This document shows, piece after piece, positions 17,183 through 25,689 of a stretch of DNA of 64,000 bases; position 1 is the stretch's first letter, and each line of letters starts with the position of its first letter. Location of the stretch: contig CAZAUF010000003.1 of assembly GCA_964488555.1 (NCBI GenBank), positions 73,367 to 137,366 of the forward strand, in the 5' to 3' direction. The position numbers were made by a program, and so were the translations under genes. The notes beneath the pieces are model-generated. The model did not search any database and was not told the origin of the DNA. It was given only the letters and a program-made list of their open reading frames with translations. Source of the stretch: UBA2112 sp964488555 (GTDB taxonomy: Bacteria; Patescibacteriota; Saccharimonadia; Saccharimonadales; Saccharimonadaceae).

Positions 17183-18646
17183 TCAATCTGGCGAATCAGC
17201 TTCGGTCAGATCGGACGGCGCAATGTTTTCCAGCCAAAGTTGAAGCTCTTGCAGAACAAACTGCTCCTGCTCTGATAACTGCGTCGTAGCGGCTCGCTGT
17301 GCTATTCGCTGCATTGACTTCATATATGCAGGCAGTTGCTCCTGAATGTGTTTCACACGCCACTGCTCCCATGTAGCCGACTCATCAGCACTCAAGCTGC
17401 GTGGAAAGCTACGTGCTTTGTAGTGCAGTAGTAGCGTCGACAACCGTTCGTCTTGAAAGTCTGGGTGAAAATCAGCGAGTTCTTTCTCGCTCGCCGCCGC
17501 AACCGCCTGTACGCGCAACCTGTCTGCATCATTCAAGAACCCATCATACAGCTGGGCCTCCGGGTCGGAGGATTTTTTGTACTCCGGCTTGTTTTCAAAC
17601 AAGCTGCGTACGTTTTCGGCAAGGTGCGGTGCCTCGAGGAGTAGCTTTTTATGCCTTTCGACCGTACCATGATCGATGCCTATTCGTGCCCAGCCATCTC
17701 CTTCATCACCGACAGGCTGCGACAGTACGCCGAGCGGTGCCACGGCTGGTGCGCGGTTGTACTGCAGCTCCTTGGCTGGCAACGGCACGAAATCATCGGC
17801 CTGTCGCTCTTCCCAGGTGGCATAGAGTTTTTTGGCTAACTCTTTGCTGTCCATGTCGATAAATGGCGTCGGATCAACCCTCAGGTCATAGACGACGACA
17901 TTGCCGTTTTTGCCAGCAGTCAACGGAAATGCCACCGTCGTCTTGTGGTACTCGGCGTCGTAGCGGCCGCTGGTATAGACAAATGGCTGCTTATCATTCA
18001 GATTGACTAGTTTTTTGATTTCGTTCTTGTCGCGCATTTTCAACAAGTAGTCATACATCTGCGGTTGCTTTTGCTTGATGAGTTTCGTCACTTCGATAAG
18101 TGCCACGACGTCACTCAGTGCGTCATGGGCCTTGTAGTGATCGATGCCGTTTTCTTTGGTCAGCAGCTCCAGCCTGTTGACCGCTTTGCCGTCTACAACC
18201 GGCCACTGGATGCCCTGAGGCCTGAGTGCGCGCGTCATACGTACCACATCGAGCAAATCCCATCGCGAACGTCCGTCACGCCAACTCCATTCATAAGGAT
18301 CGCGAAAATTCCGCCACAACAAATGACGGACAAACTCGTCATCAAATCGAATGTTATTGAACCCGACCGCTATCGTACCTTCAGTAAATATTTCCTCGGT
18401 TAGAATCTTTGCAAACTGCGCTTCGGTATAGCCGTCAGCTACCGTCTGTTGCGGGGTAATCCCGGTGACCAGTAAAGCATCGGGGCTGGGCAGTGTGTCG
18501 TCGTTCAATGCCACAAGGATATTCACCGGATCACCTATAGGATTTAATTCCATATCTGTACGTTGCCCAGCAAACTGCATGATGCGGTCGTACCTGCCCG
18601 ACAAGCCGCTGGTCTCGAGGTCATAAAAAAAGAAAGACTGGGACAT
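17183..18646 (-). CDS. sbcB: Exodeoxyribonuclease I
   Basis: 3'-5' single-strand DNA exonuclease used in recombination and mismatch repair, 487 aa (about 475 in E. coli). The DEDDh exonuclease core is clear: FFFYDLETSGL (ExoI motif, metal-binding D and E), AVGFNNIRFDDEFVR (ExoII) and HYKAHDALSDVVA (ExoIII with H and D). The ExoI-specific SH3-like and C-terminal helical domains follow. The ATG at 18646 has a TATACT box (18654-18659) exactly 7 nt upstream and no ribosome-binding site, a good example of the leaderless pattern. Confidence 0.93.
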   Translation of the reverse strand: MSQSFFFYDLETSGLSGRYDRIMQFAGQRTDMELNPIGDPVNILVALNDDTLPSPDALLVTGITPQQTVADGYTEAQFAKILTEEIFTEGTIAVGFNNIRFDDEFVRHLLWRNFRDPYEWSWRDGRSRWDLLDVVRMTRALRPQGIQWPVVDGKAVNRLELLTKENGIDHYKAHDALSDVVALIEVTKLIKQKQPQMYDYLLKMRDKNEIKKLVNLNDKQPFVYTSGRYDAEYHKTTVAFPLTAGKNGNVVVYDLRVDPTPFIDMDSKELAKKLYATWEERQADDFVPLPAKELQYNRAPAVAPLGVLSQPVGDEGDGWARIGIDHGTVERHKKLLLEAPHLAENVRSLFENKPEYKKSSDPEAQLYDGFLNDADRLRVQAVAAASEKELADFHPDFQDERLSTLLLHYKARSFPRSLSADESATWEQWRVKHIQEQLPAYMKSMQRIAQRAATTQLSEQEQFVLQELQLWLENIAPSDLTEADSPD

Positions 18647-18664
18647 GACTCCCAGTATACAGAG

Positions 18665-18970
18665 AAAACCCCTTGGCTCAAAAAACCAAGGGGTTAAGTA
18701 TTGTCCCGCAGGGACGCAGCAATACGAGATGGCGGTCCCTTCGACTATGATTGACGACTTTTATCGTCGATCACGTCGCACGCCCTACATCGGAGGTCTT
18801 TCCTCTTCTGCGCCCACACTTGCGCGTCCCTGCGGGTTCCTTTCGGACGGTGAATTATACCCTGGCGCGCAGCATCAACGCGCCAATCCAACAACGGCTT
18901 ACTCGGAAGTCAGTAAAGCTAAGGTGCGTGGATTATATGTAATCCAACTCGTCCGCTTTTTGGGCGGACA
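18665..18970 (-). ncRNA. Structured non-coding RNA candidate
   Basis: About 306 nt with its own consensus promoter (18977-19005) and a terminal hairpin (AACCCCTTGG/CCAAGGGGTT, 18667-18695). The segment between 18705 and 18836 is closed by a perfect 13-bp stem (CCCGCAGGGACGC with its complement). Inside are GAGG-AAAGA-CCTC and a GACGA-TCGTC hairpin. The 5' part has GTCCGC/GCGGAC, TGGATT/AATCCA and GGCGCG/CGCGCC hairpins. No long ORF fits. A GGGCG..GAGGAAAG..TAGGGC stretch resembles RNase P conserved region I, but the matching 3' core is missing. RNA family unassigned. Confidence 0.6.
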
Positions 18971-18976
18971 TTATCT

Positions 18977-19005
18977 ATATTATCACATATATAATTATCT
19001 GTCAA
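18977..19005 (-). promoter_or_regulatory. Consensus sigma70-type promoter of the ncRNA candidate
   Basis: Reading the minus strand: perfect -35 TTGACA (19005-19000), 17-bp spacer, -10 TAATAT (18982-18977). The transcript should start near 18970, just before the GTCCGC hairpin. Confidence 0.7.
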
Positions 19006-19053
19006 CAGCACCGTGCCTACACTCGATTTCTGTCATTACAGAGTGGTGCGAAT

Positions 19054-19085
19054 GGGCGCGAAAAGGTAACCACCTTTCCGCGCCC
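19054..19085. other. GC-rich hairpin downstream of 19105-19455
   Basis: GGGCGCG and CGCGCCC arms extended by AAAGGT/ACCTTT around a 4-nt loop, with one mismatch. It lies about 20 nt beyond the stop of the minus-strand gene. No U-tract follows, so it may stabilise the 3' end rather than terminate. Confidence 0.5.
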
Positions 19086-19104
19086 CGCACATCTACATCA
19101 ATGC

Positions 19105-19455
19105 CTACCGCTTACGCGGTGCTGGCTCTTCATACAAAATCGTCCGCTGACCCACCGTGTAGGCATGAGGCAGACAACGGCGATCCATCGCGCTGAATAC
19201 CTTGCGCGCACGGACACGAACAGCGTATTCGACTTTCGGCTCAGTCGGTTGAGAAACGGCAGGTTTGAGCAAGTAGCGACAGTAGTCTACCGCCTGCTCA
19301 TGGTACGAATCCGACCATCCGTGATCCTCACCGTACGCCCGCATCTGGGCCACAAAGCGGCGCGCGAACGCGTCCAGTTGAGATTTGAATTTGGCGGCAG
19401 CACGCTGCTGAACAGATTGCTGTGAACGTGTCAGCAACGGTGTGTCGACGGACAT
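19105..19455 (-). CDS. Hypothetical accessory protein
   Basis: Basic soluble protein of 116 aa, not recognised. Long helices dominate (SQQSVQQRAAAKFKSQLDAF, then a HEQAVDYCRYLLKP segment). The end is Arg/Lys/Pro-rich. AGGAG lies 7 nt before the ATG and a consensus promoter lies upstream (19515-19543), so it belongs to the Shine-Dalgarno set rather than the leaderless set. No domain or signal peptide is visible. Confidence 0.55.
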   Translation of the reverse strand: MSVDTPLLTRSQQSVQQRAAAKFKSQLDAFARRFVAQMRAYGEDHGWSDSYHEQAVDYCRYLLKPAVSQPTEPKVEYAVRVRARKVFSAMDRRCLPHAYTVGQRTILYEEPAPRKR

Positions 19456-19514
19456 GAAGAGCTCCTCTCGAGCATCGATATGTATGTGCTACTAACCGGA
19501 TGGTTAGCAATCAT

Positions 19515-19543
19515 ATCATAATATTATTGTATCTAATTGTCAA
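19515..19543 (-). promoter_or_regulatory. Consensus sigma70-type promoter
   Basis: Minus strand: -35 TTGACA (19543-19538), 17-bp spacer, -10 TATGAT (19520-19515). The -35 overlaps the last codons of obgE. Confidence 0.7.
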
Positions 19544-20834
19544 CGTCTTGTTCCAGTAGTGTCAGCTCTTCTGCCCCGATACGAACGACACTGTCGCCCT
19601 CCGCGCCTTGCCGTACCAACTCATGAGTTATACCCATTTTTTTCATAATGTCACGGAGGCGATTGACGCCCTGATATTGATCGAAGTTAGTGCGACGGGC
19701 AAACTTTTCTATCTTGTCTCCACGCACGACAAATACATCATCTTCCTTGGTAACTGACCACGCCTCTGATCGAGCCGACGATCCAAGCCGGATAACCGGC
19801 ATGGTGTTTTCTTGAGCCTGTCCTTCCTCCTCACTCTCCCCTACGGCGCGGGCTGACGTGACTCTTTCGCGAAGCAGCCTGAGCACTTCCTTCAACCCCT
19901 TATGCGCGGTTGCGGAAATTGCCATGACAGGTCCATCAGTAGCAACAACTTTTTTCAGCTCATCGACTTGCATTTCGATAATATCGTCCGTCAATCCGTC
20001 GACTTTGGTCAAAACAACCACCTCTGGACGAGTAGTTAGTTCCTCGGAATAGAGCCGGAGTTCGTTGCGGATCGTCTGATAGTCGGCTGCCACGTCATCA
20101 CTATATGCGTCTATAAGATGCAGCAAAACTGCCGTACGCTCGACGTGACGCAGGAATTGATCGCCCAATCCCTTGCCCTCTGCAGCACCTTCGATCAAAC
20201 CGGGAATATCGGCTATCAGCAAGCTGCTGTCGTCGATATCGGCAACTCCTAGGTTCGGCGTGAGCGTCGTAAAGGCATAGTTAGCTATTTCAGGACGCGC
20301 GTTGGTGACCACACTGAGAAACGTCGACTTGCCTGCGTTTGGCAGCCCCACCAGACCGACATCAGCAAGCAACTTGAGCTCCAGCTCGGCGGTAAAGGCC
20401 TCGCCAGGCTCTCCGCGCTCTGCCATGCGTGGCGTCTGGCGAACAGATGATTTGAAATGAGCGTTACCGAAACCGCCGTCGCCTCCGTGCGCGACCACGA
20501 CTCGTTGTCCATGCGCAGTCAGGTCAGCCAGTACAGTGCCGTCACGTCGAATGACCGTGCCTACGGGTACTTTGACAATCAGGTCTTTGCCTGACTTGCC
20601 GTGACGCTTGGCTTTGGCACCATTGGCACCTTTTTCGGCTTTTAGCTCTGGCTGGTAGCGAAAATCAAGAAGTGTATTGAGGTTTTCTGTCGCCTCGAAG
20701 ACGACGTCGCCGCCCTTACCACCATCACCCCCGTCAGGACCGCCTTTGTCGACGTAAATCTCATGCCGAAAGCTGACGGCTCCATCGCCGCCCTTGCCCG
20801 CTTGCACTGTCACTGTAGCCGTATCAACAAACAT
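19533..20834 (-). CDS. obgE: GTPase Obg/CgtA
   Basis: Essential ribosome-assembly GTPase, 433 aa. The glycine-rich Obg domain is at 1-158 (GKGGDGAVSFRHEIYVDKGG). The GTPase domain has G1 GLPNAGKST, G2 in TTLTPN, G3 DIPGLIEGA, G4 LTKVD and G5 SATAHKG. A complete C-terminal OCT domain (about 345-425) ends in an acidic tail. The ATG at 20834 has a TATAAT box (20843-20848) 8 nt upstream and no ribosome-binding site. The preceding CHAP gene ends in a terminator directly in front of this promoter. Confidence 0.97.
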   Translation of the reverse strand: MFVDTATVTVQAGKGGDGAVSFRHEIYVDKGGPDGGDGGKGGDVVFEATENLNTLLDFRYQPELKAEKGANGAKAKRHGKSGKDLIVKVPVGTVIRRDGTVLADLTAHGQRVVVAHGGDGGFGNAHFKSSVRQTPRMAERGEPGEAFTAELELKLLADVGLVGLPNAGKSTFLSVVTNARPEIANYAFTTLTPNLGVADIDDSSLLIADIPGLIEGAAEGKGLGDQFLRHVERTAVLLHLIDAYSDDVAADYQTIRNELRLYSEELTTRPEVVVLTKVDGLTDDIIEMQVDELKKVVATDGPVMAISATAHKGLKEVLRLLRERVTSARAVGESEEEGQAQENTMPVIRLGSSARSEAWSVTKEDDVFVVRGDKIEKFARRTNFDQYQGVNRLRDIMKKMGITHELVRQGAEGDSVVRIGAEELTLLEQDVDN

Positions 20835-20857
20835 ATTGCTTAATTATACCATAAAAT

Positions 20858-20888
20858 AACAGAGGCATAAAGTCCTTATGCCTCTGTT
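20858..20888 (-). terminator. Intrinsic terminator of the LysM-CHAP gene
   Basis: A perfect 13-bp stem (AACAGAGGCATAA with its complement) around a 5-nt loop, followed on the minus strand by ATTTTAT. It lies 15 nt beyond the stop and just before the obgE -10 box. Confidence 0.85.
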
Positions 20889-20903
20889 CGGTATGCCATT
20901 CTC

Positions 20904-22016
20904 TTAGTGGATAAAGTTGGAGACTTCACCCGGCCAAATGGTTCGCTCGGTGATTTGGTTGAATTGCCATAGGTAGTTCATTTCGACAATTGTAATCGAA
21001 CCGTTTGCGTTGACCGACTTCACAATCGCCACGTGTCCATACCATCCTGAACCTCCTGCATAGGAATCCCACTGCGCGATGGCTCCTGGCTTTGGCGTGT
21101 GATCGACTCGGTAGCCGGAGGCACGAGCGGCATCATCCCACGTTTGAGCGTCACCCCAGAAGCTACCGATTGGACGACCAATTTTTGCACGATATTCATA
21201 CGCATACCATGTACAGTTTCCTGGAGCGTATCTGTTTCCGACAGATCCGGCTCGGAAATAAGCTAGCGATGATGTCGTCGGTGCAGGTGCCTGATAGCCA
21301 GGTCGTTGACTGGTTGGCAAGTTGCCACCTGGAATAACGATCTTCGTACCTGGTTTCAGACCGCTGATTTCGAGGTTGTTCACCGAAACAATGCGATCTT
21401 TGCTAGCCCTATACGTGGATGCGACATTCTCGATAGTATCTCCCGGACGGACAGTGTAAATCACACCATCTACCGGTGGTATGGTTAGTTTCTGACCTGT
21501 CGAGACATGACTACTCGTCATATTGTTTGCCCACTGAAGCGTCTGCACAGTGAGGCCGAACTTACTTGCGATGGAACGCAGTGTATCGCCCTTCTGGACG
21601 ATATATGTCGTAATATCGGTATTCGTGTCGGCGAGCTGAGCGATTTCCGGCTTTACGATAGCACTCGAACTGGTCTGCGAAAGATCTGCCTGAATTGCCA
21701 AGGAGGTCGATTTGCTTGCGATATACGGTGTAACCGCCATATTCGTTCGCTCAGCCAGCTTGCCAGCAACATTAATAGCAACCAAGTCGTCCACTGAAGG
21801 TTCAGCGAGATCGGGTGTTGCAATGGTAGCAACGGGTGTCTGTACGGCAGCATTGGCAACAGGAGTGTTCACTGTCGAAGGTTGCGGAGGTTGGTACCCG
21901 ACCGCAATAACTGAAACCACAAACGTAAATACGCCTCCATATGCTGCAAGCACGGTCATTTTAGGCCTATTGTGTGTTTTGCGGCGTTTTTTGCTTGAGA
22001 GCAGTTGCTTCTTCAA
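20904..22016 (-). CDS. LysM-CHAP peptidoglycan hydrolase
   Basis: Exported cell-wall hydrolase, 370 aa. A basic N-terminus and one hydrophobic segment (VLAAYGGVFTFVVSVIAVGY) act as signal or anchor. Two LysM domains follow (YIVQKGDTLRSIASKFGLT and YTVRPGDTIENVASTYRAS). The C-terminal CHAP amidase/endopeptidase domain has its cysteine in APGNCTWYAYEYRA and histidine in WYGHVAIV. The TTG at 22016 is the first conventional start. An AGGAG (22072-22076) fits instead an in-frame ATT (22064) or ATA (22067), giving 16-17 more residues, so a non-standard start is possible. A long leader precedes it. Confidence 0.88.
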   Translation of the reverse strand: MKKQLLSSKKRRKTHNRPKMTVLAAYGGVFTFVVSVIAVGYQPPQPSTVNTPVANAAVQTPVATIATPDLAEPSVDDLVAINVAGKLAERTNMAVTPYIASKSTSLAIQADLSQTSSSAIVKPEIAQLADTNTDITTYIVQKGDTLRSIASKFGLTVQTLQWANNMTSSHVSTGQKLTIPPVDGVIYTVRPGDTIENVASTYRASKDRIVSVNNLEISGLKPGTKIVIPGGNLPTSQRPGYQAPAPTTSSLAYFRAGSVGNRYAPGNCTWYAYEYRAKIGRPIGSFWGDAQTWDDAARASGYRVDHTPKPGAIAQWDSYAGGSGWYGHVAIVKSVNANGSITIVEMNYLWQFNQITERTIWPGEVSNFIH

Positions 22017-22064
22017 GCGTTCGACTGATGACGGATCACCATTCGGTGTTGATTGGTTACGAAT

Positions 22065-22334
22065 TATCGTTCTCCTGCCACTCGTATTGCTACAAGGGCA
22101 CTACCTTACTCTGTCTTTCTTCTCGCCATCTCGCAATTGGACGGAGGGAACGGGGTACGTGTCGACCGTTTCATCTTAATTGGTATTATTTTGAAAGTGT
22201 TATTGGCGTACCCGTACGACATTTGTCGGTAGGCGCATCCGCGCTCATTTCTCCCACTCGCACGATCGATCAGATAACAGCTGTCAATCTGCTACCTGCT
22301 TCGTTCGCAAGATAATGAAAACACGAATGTGCTA
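22065..22334 (-). promoter_or_regulatory. Long structured 5' leader of the LysM-CHAP gene
   Basis: About 270 nt between the predicted transcript start and the ribosome-binding site. Local hairpins include GCGC-GGAT-GCGC and CGACA-AA-TGTCG. I do not recognise a c-di-AMP (ydaO), cobalamin or other riboswitch consensus. The length and the hydrolase target make an RNA regulator plausible. Confidence 0.4.
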
Positions 22335-22340
22335 AGAACC

Positions 22341-22369
22341 AGTTTACGCTTTATTGCAAAATCTGTCAA
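22341..22369 (-). promoter_or_regulatory. Consensus sigma70-type promoter
   Basis: Minus strand: -35 TTGACA (22369-22364), 17-bp spacer, -10 TAAACT (22346-22341). Start expected near 22334. It drives the LysM-CHAP gene. Confidence 0.6.
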
Positions 22370-22400
22370 TATATTTTATGATATAGCAATTTTTGCAAAT

Positions 22401-23651
22401 TTAGTATATAAGACACTTTTTCTGACAGTGGTTGGTGATGTTTTGTTGGTGCTGCTCATCTGTGGTCGCAAAGTATGTCACATCATCGTCACCGCTGAGG
22501 AAGAATAGGTACTCATTGGATGCGGGATTGGCAACAGCGAGCAGAGCAGTTTTGCCAGGAGTCGCTATCGGACCGGGTGGCAAGCCCGTGTGTTTACGTG
22601 TGTTATACGGTGAGTCCAGTGATGGGTGCGGTGCTACGCCCATTTTTTTGGCGGCGTATTGGTATGTCACATCAGAGCCAAGCGTCATGCCAGCATCCAT
22701 ACGATTCAGGAAAACGCGTGCTATCTGACGCTGATCAGCAGCTCCGGGCACCTCGCGCTGCACGATCGACGCCAGCGTGATGCCTTCGTATAGCGTCAGT
22801 CCTTGCTTCTTGAACTTTGCCACCAGGTCATTTTCGTTGATAACACGTTCAAACTCTGCAAAAAAACGATTCAGTATCGTTTCGACGGTCGCAGACGAGT
22901 CAAATTCAATCGTCTCACCATACAGATAACCCTCCAGATCGGCACTCGCGGGTTTGGTCGCAAACAACGGTCGATCATATGTCTTGTTCAGCGCGGCATC
23001 AATTTCAGCAGCACTGTAAATCCCTAGATCCAGGAGTACTTTGCGATTATTGGCAAGTGTGTCTCCGGGGAGGAAGGTCACGCGAAACGCATCCTGCTTA
23101 CCTGCGACCAACCGGTCGACAATTGCCGGGGTAGAGAGGCTGGGCTGCAAATTATACACCCCTGCTTTGAGGTTATTTTCGGTGCTAGTCAGCTTGGTAT
23201 AGATAGTAAATGCGAGACTACTACGGATAGCTCCTCGTAGTTGCAATTCATCTGCGATTTCGTTTGGTGCCGCACCCGGTTCGATTACAACCCTCACTCG
23301 TTCGGATGTATCGGTAGACGCAGGTGCTAACTGCTGCTGATACCACACAAATGCCCACACGGCCACGGCGACAATAGCGACAACTACGAGACCTACTATG
23401 GAGAGCAACCACTTTTTCCAGTTCTTTCTACCGTTTTTGGGTAGCAGCAATTTACGAGGACCACCGTCTTTAGTGGCCGGTTCGTGAGCCCCTATAAGTA
23501 TCTGTGGTTCAGGTGCTGGTAGCTCATGGTCTGGACGGTACTCCGGCTTAAGCTTAGGAGGCGTGGATTTAGACTGAGGCGACTTTGCAACTGGACGACG
23601 AACGCCGTCGAGAGAAGGTCGCGCCCGGTTGTTGGGGTTGTTAGGCTGCAT
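22401..23651 (-). CDS. mltG: Endolytic murein transglycosylase MltG
   Basis: Membrane-anchored lytic transglycosylase that cuts nascent peptidoglycan and sets glycan length, 416 aa. A Pro-rich cytoplasmic N-terminus (about 1-75) is followed by one TM helix (WLLSIVGLVVVAIVAVAVWA). The LysM-like and YceG domains come next, with the catalytic glutamate in LASIVQREVPG and the typical SPYNTRKHTGLPPGPI and FATTDEQHQ motifs. The ATG at 23651 overlaps the end of ruvX by 11 nt, indicating coupling. A conserved ruvX-mltG order is common in Gram-positive bacteria. Confidence 0.93.
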   Translation of the reverse strand: MQPNNPNNRARPSLDGVRRPVAKSPQSKSTPPKLKPEYRPDHELPAPEPQILIGAHEPATKDGGPRKLLLPKNGRKNWKKWLLSIVGLVVVAIVAVAVWAFVWYQQQLAPASTDTSERVRVVIEPGAAPNEIADELQLRGAIRSSLAFTIYTKLTSTENNLKAGVYNLQPSLSTPAIVDRLVAGKQDAFRVTFLPGDTLANNRKVLLDLGIYSAAEIDAALNKTYDRPLFATKPASADLEGYLYGETIEFDSSATVETILNRFFAEFERVINENDLVAKFKKQGLTLYEGITLASIVQREVPGAADQRQIARVFLNRMDAGMTLGSDVTYQYAAKKMGVAPHPSLDSPYNTRKHTGLPPGPIATPGKTALLAVANPASNEYLFFLSGDDDVTYFATTDEQHQQNITNHCQKKCLIY

Positions 23652-24042
23652 GGTGTTGCTCCAGATAATCTTGCAAAATGATAGTCGCCGCAAAGGCGTC
23701 GATATCGGCTTTGGTATACGGCTTGCCGCTCGACTTCAGTCGGTCTTCGGCCATGACGCTCGTGAGCGATTCATCCTGAAATGCGATATTCGCAACGTCT
23801 TCGAGCTGACGCGCAAAAGCTTCACTGATAGCCGTTTGATCAGTACGGTCACCTGCTTGGTTACGCGGATAACCAATCACGATGGTTTCTACCGCACGTT
23901 CGTGGACCAGCTGTCGGATCTTTTCCAGTTCTGTGCCATCGACATCAATTGTCATCAGGGGCGAAGCAACGGGCACTATAGTATCAGCCACAGCGACGCC
24001 TATGCGCTTGGTACCGACGTCGAGAGATAACAGGTTAGCCAT
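23641..24042 (-). CDS. ruvX: YqgF/RuvX putative pre-16S rRNA nuclease
   Basis: RNase H-like nuclease of 133 aa. Motifs are LLSLDVGTKRIGVAVAD (first Asp), VIGYPRN, and FQDESLTSVMAED carrying the E and D of the active site, plus DAFAATIILQDYL at the end. In this family it processes the 5' end of 16S rRNA; a Holliday-junction role was proposed earlier. Its start overlaps the upstream gene by 8 nt and its end overlaps mltG by 11 nt. Confidence 0.93.
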   Translation of the reverse strand: MANLLSLDVGTKRIGVAVADTIVPVASPLMTIDVDGTELEKIRQLVHERAVETIVIGYPRNQAGDRTDQTAISEAFARQLEDVANIAFQDESLTSVMAEDRLKSSGKPYTKADIDAFAATIILQDYLEQHHAA

Positions 24043-25678
24043 TGGTAATCAGTTTGAATTCGATGGTTATTTTCGTCGTGTCGTCCGGTACGCCTGAGAC
24101 CCAGAACGGTGACAGCTTGACGTTGACGTCGCTCACTCCGTCGATGGTCTTGATGTTGCCAATCACTTCTCCACTGCGGCGACCCTTGGATTGCTCCAAA
24201 ATTTCATCGTCATCGATTTTTGGACCGATTTGTGCGGTTGCTGTCAGTGTCGCTGTCGCTTTGCCGGTTTTTTCATCGAACTTGAAGTCGCTGAATTGCA
24301 CGGTACTCAGACCGTTGTCAAACACTTGCTGACGATCGCTGTTTGTCAACGTTTTTTCGAATACTGTGTCCAGATACGCGTTCATCTCGGATTCTGGAAT
24401 GCCCATCATCATGTAGGTGATCTCACTCGTGAGTTTCGCTTTGCCGGATGCCGTTTCTCCGCCGATAGCCGGAGATGACTTAGGATCTCCACCGGTCGCT
24501 GTGAAACTACCTTCGATCACGATGGTTTTATCGTCAAACTTCTCCGCAAGCTTGTCTCTTGCTTCATTGTTGTCTTGCTCCTTCAACTGGTCTTTCACAC
24601 CGTCCACGTCTTCTCGTGTAACGACCGTTACTGTCTTGTCGGTGCCGCCTGATGTCGGACCCGTAAGGGTGGCTGAAACGCCAGAGGGTGCACCGGCCAT
24701 ACTACCGGAAGCACCATTGTACTTCTCGCCCCTGTCGGCTGCAGTGATAGTGGTTGTCCCCGATGAACTTGTACCACCGGTGTAGGTAAGCGTGACGGCC
24801 GAATCGGTAGTAAATAGCAAGCCTTCGGATGACCTGAGCGACGTACCTGCCGGAATCGTTCCCAGACCAAAGAATGAACTGGTAGAGAATTCCACCGTAC
24901 CCGTGGCTCGCTCTCCGACGTTTTTCTCGCCCGTCGCGATGAAATCGATGGACTGGGTCTGCTTGTCGGTCTGTGTGACGACCTTGAGCTGCGCCTTTTC
25001 GCTGTCTGTCGTGAGGTCAGCCCCGAGAGTTATGGGAACTGACAGTGCTTGATCGGTCGTCTTGGCACTCACCACGATAGTCGCATGCGGCGCGATTTTG
25101 ATGGCCCAGAACAAAAAGACAATGAGCAGCGCACCTACTAACGAACTCAATGCGATTTTTTTGCGAAATGTACCGAAGTCAGGCACTGCAACGCGCTTCT
25201 TTTTGCCGGTTTTGGCAGCTTTTTTGTCTGTCTGATCAGACTTCGGCGTAGCATCGTTGTCGACGTCGATATTCTCTAGATCCTCAGGCACAATGATTTC
25301 TTCGACACCATCGTCGTCTTTCATACCAGCATGGTCACCCACAGGCAGCTGCTCGCCGTCTATGACGTCTTCTTCGTCATCGTCTTTTCCAGACGACACA
25401 TTGGCGAGTTTAGGCGGACTTTGCAGGTTCTTGGCGACAGGAATCTGAGCACTGGCAGCCAGTCCGGCAAGTGCTGAATTACCCGTGATAAGCACGAGAC
25501 GCTTCTTTTCGTTGTCGGCGGTGCGTGCAAGTAGGCGCAGATTGACCGCACTTTGTAACACGCCGGTGCGTTTGGGCGGCACAAGTGCGACGATTTTTTC
25601 CTTGGCGTCTTTGACTTTGCCGATAATCGCGGTGATGTCATCTTCGACATCGATGTATATGACGTCTTTTTTTTGCAT
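24035..25678 (-). CDS. Large bitopic membrane protein, possibly pilus- or baseplate-like
   Basis: 547-aa protein with an N-terminal globular domain (1-95; VIYIDVEDDITAIIGKVKDA) and an acidic linker with a Lys-rich end. One TM helix follows (about 185-210, LSSLVGALLIVFLFWAIKI), then a large, Ser/Thr/Gly-rich, beta-strand-rich outer part (210-547). The GTIPAGTSLRS stretch with later sheets resembles baseplate J/gp47-type proteins, an uncertain match. It sits between the actin-like ATPase and ruvX in one overlapping operon. The layout, with cytoplasmic domain, TM and periplasm-side domain after a PilM/FtsA-like protein, also recalls PilN/PilO. Confidence 0.5.
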   Translation of the reverse strand: MQKKDVIYIDVEDDITAIIGKVKDAKEKIVALVPPKRTGVLQSAVNLRLLARTADNEKKRLVLITGNSALAGLAASAQIPVAKNLQSPPKLANVSSGKDDDEEDVIDGEQLPVGDHAGMKDDDGVEEIIVPEDLENIDVDNDATPKSDQTDKKAAKTGKKKRVAVPDFGTFRKKIALSSLVGALLIVFLFWAIKIAPHATIVVSAKTTDQALSVPITLGADLTTDSEKAQLKVVTQTDKQTQSIDFIATGEKNVGERATGTVEFSTSSFFGLGTIPAGTSLRSSEGLLFTTDSAVTLTYTGGTSSSGTTTITAADRGEKYNGASGSMAGAPSGVSATLTGPTSGGTDKTVTVVTREDVDGVKDQLKEQDNNEARDKLAEKFDDKTIVIEGSFTATGGDPKSSPAIGGETASGKAKLTSEITYMMMGIPESEMNAYLDTVFEKTLTNSDRQQVFDNGLSTVQFSDFKFDEKTGKATATLTATAQIGPKIDDDEILEQSKGRRSGEVIGNIKTIDGVSDVNVKLSPFWVSGVPDDTTKITIEFKLITNG

Positions 25679-25689
25679 ATTATCTATAT

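Noticed and set aside
18705..18836. RNase P RNA
   Set aside because: A segment resembles conserved region I, but no complementary P4 3' strand, no GGTAA-type L15 and no conserved region V could be found.
18705..18836. SRP (4.5S) RNA or tmRNA
   Set aside because: A UCC-GAAA-GGA hairpin occurs nearby, but the GGAAGGAAGCAG SRP core, a tRNA-like end with CCA and a tag frame are missing.
22065..22334. c-di-AMP (ydaO) riboswitch before the LysM-CHAP hydrolase
   Set aside because: Gene context would fit, but I could not find the conserved ydaO core motifs; only a covariance-model search could settle it.
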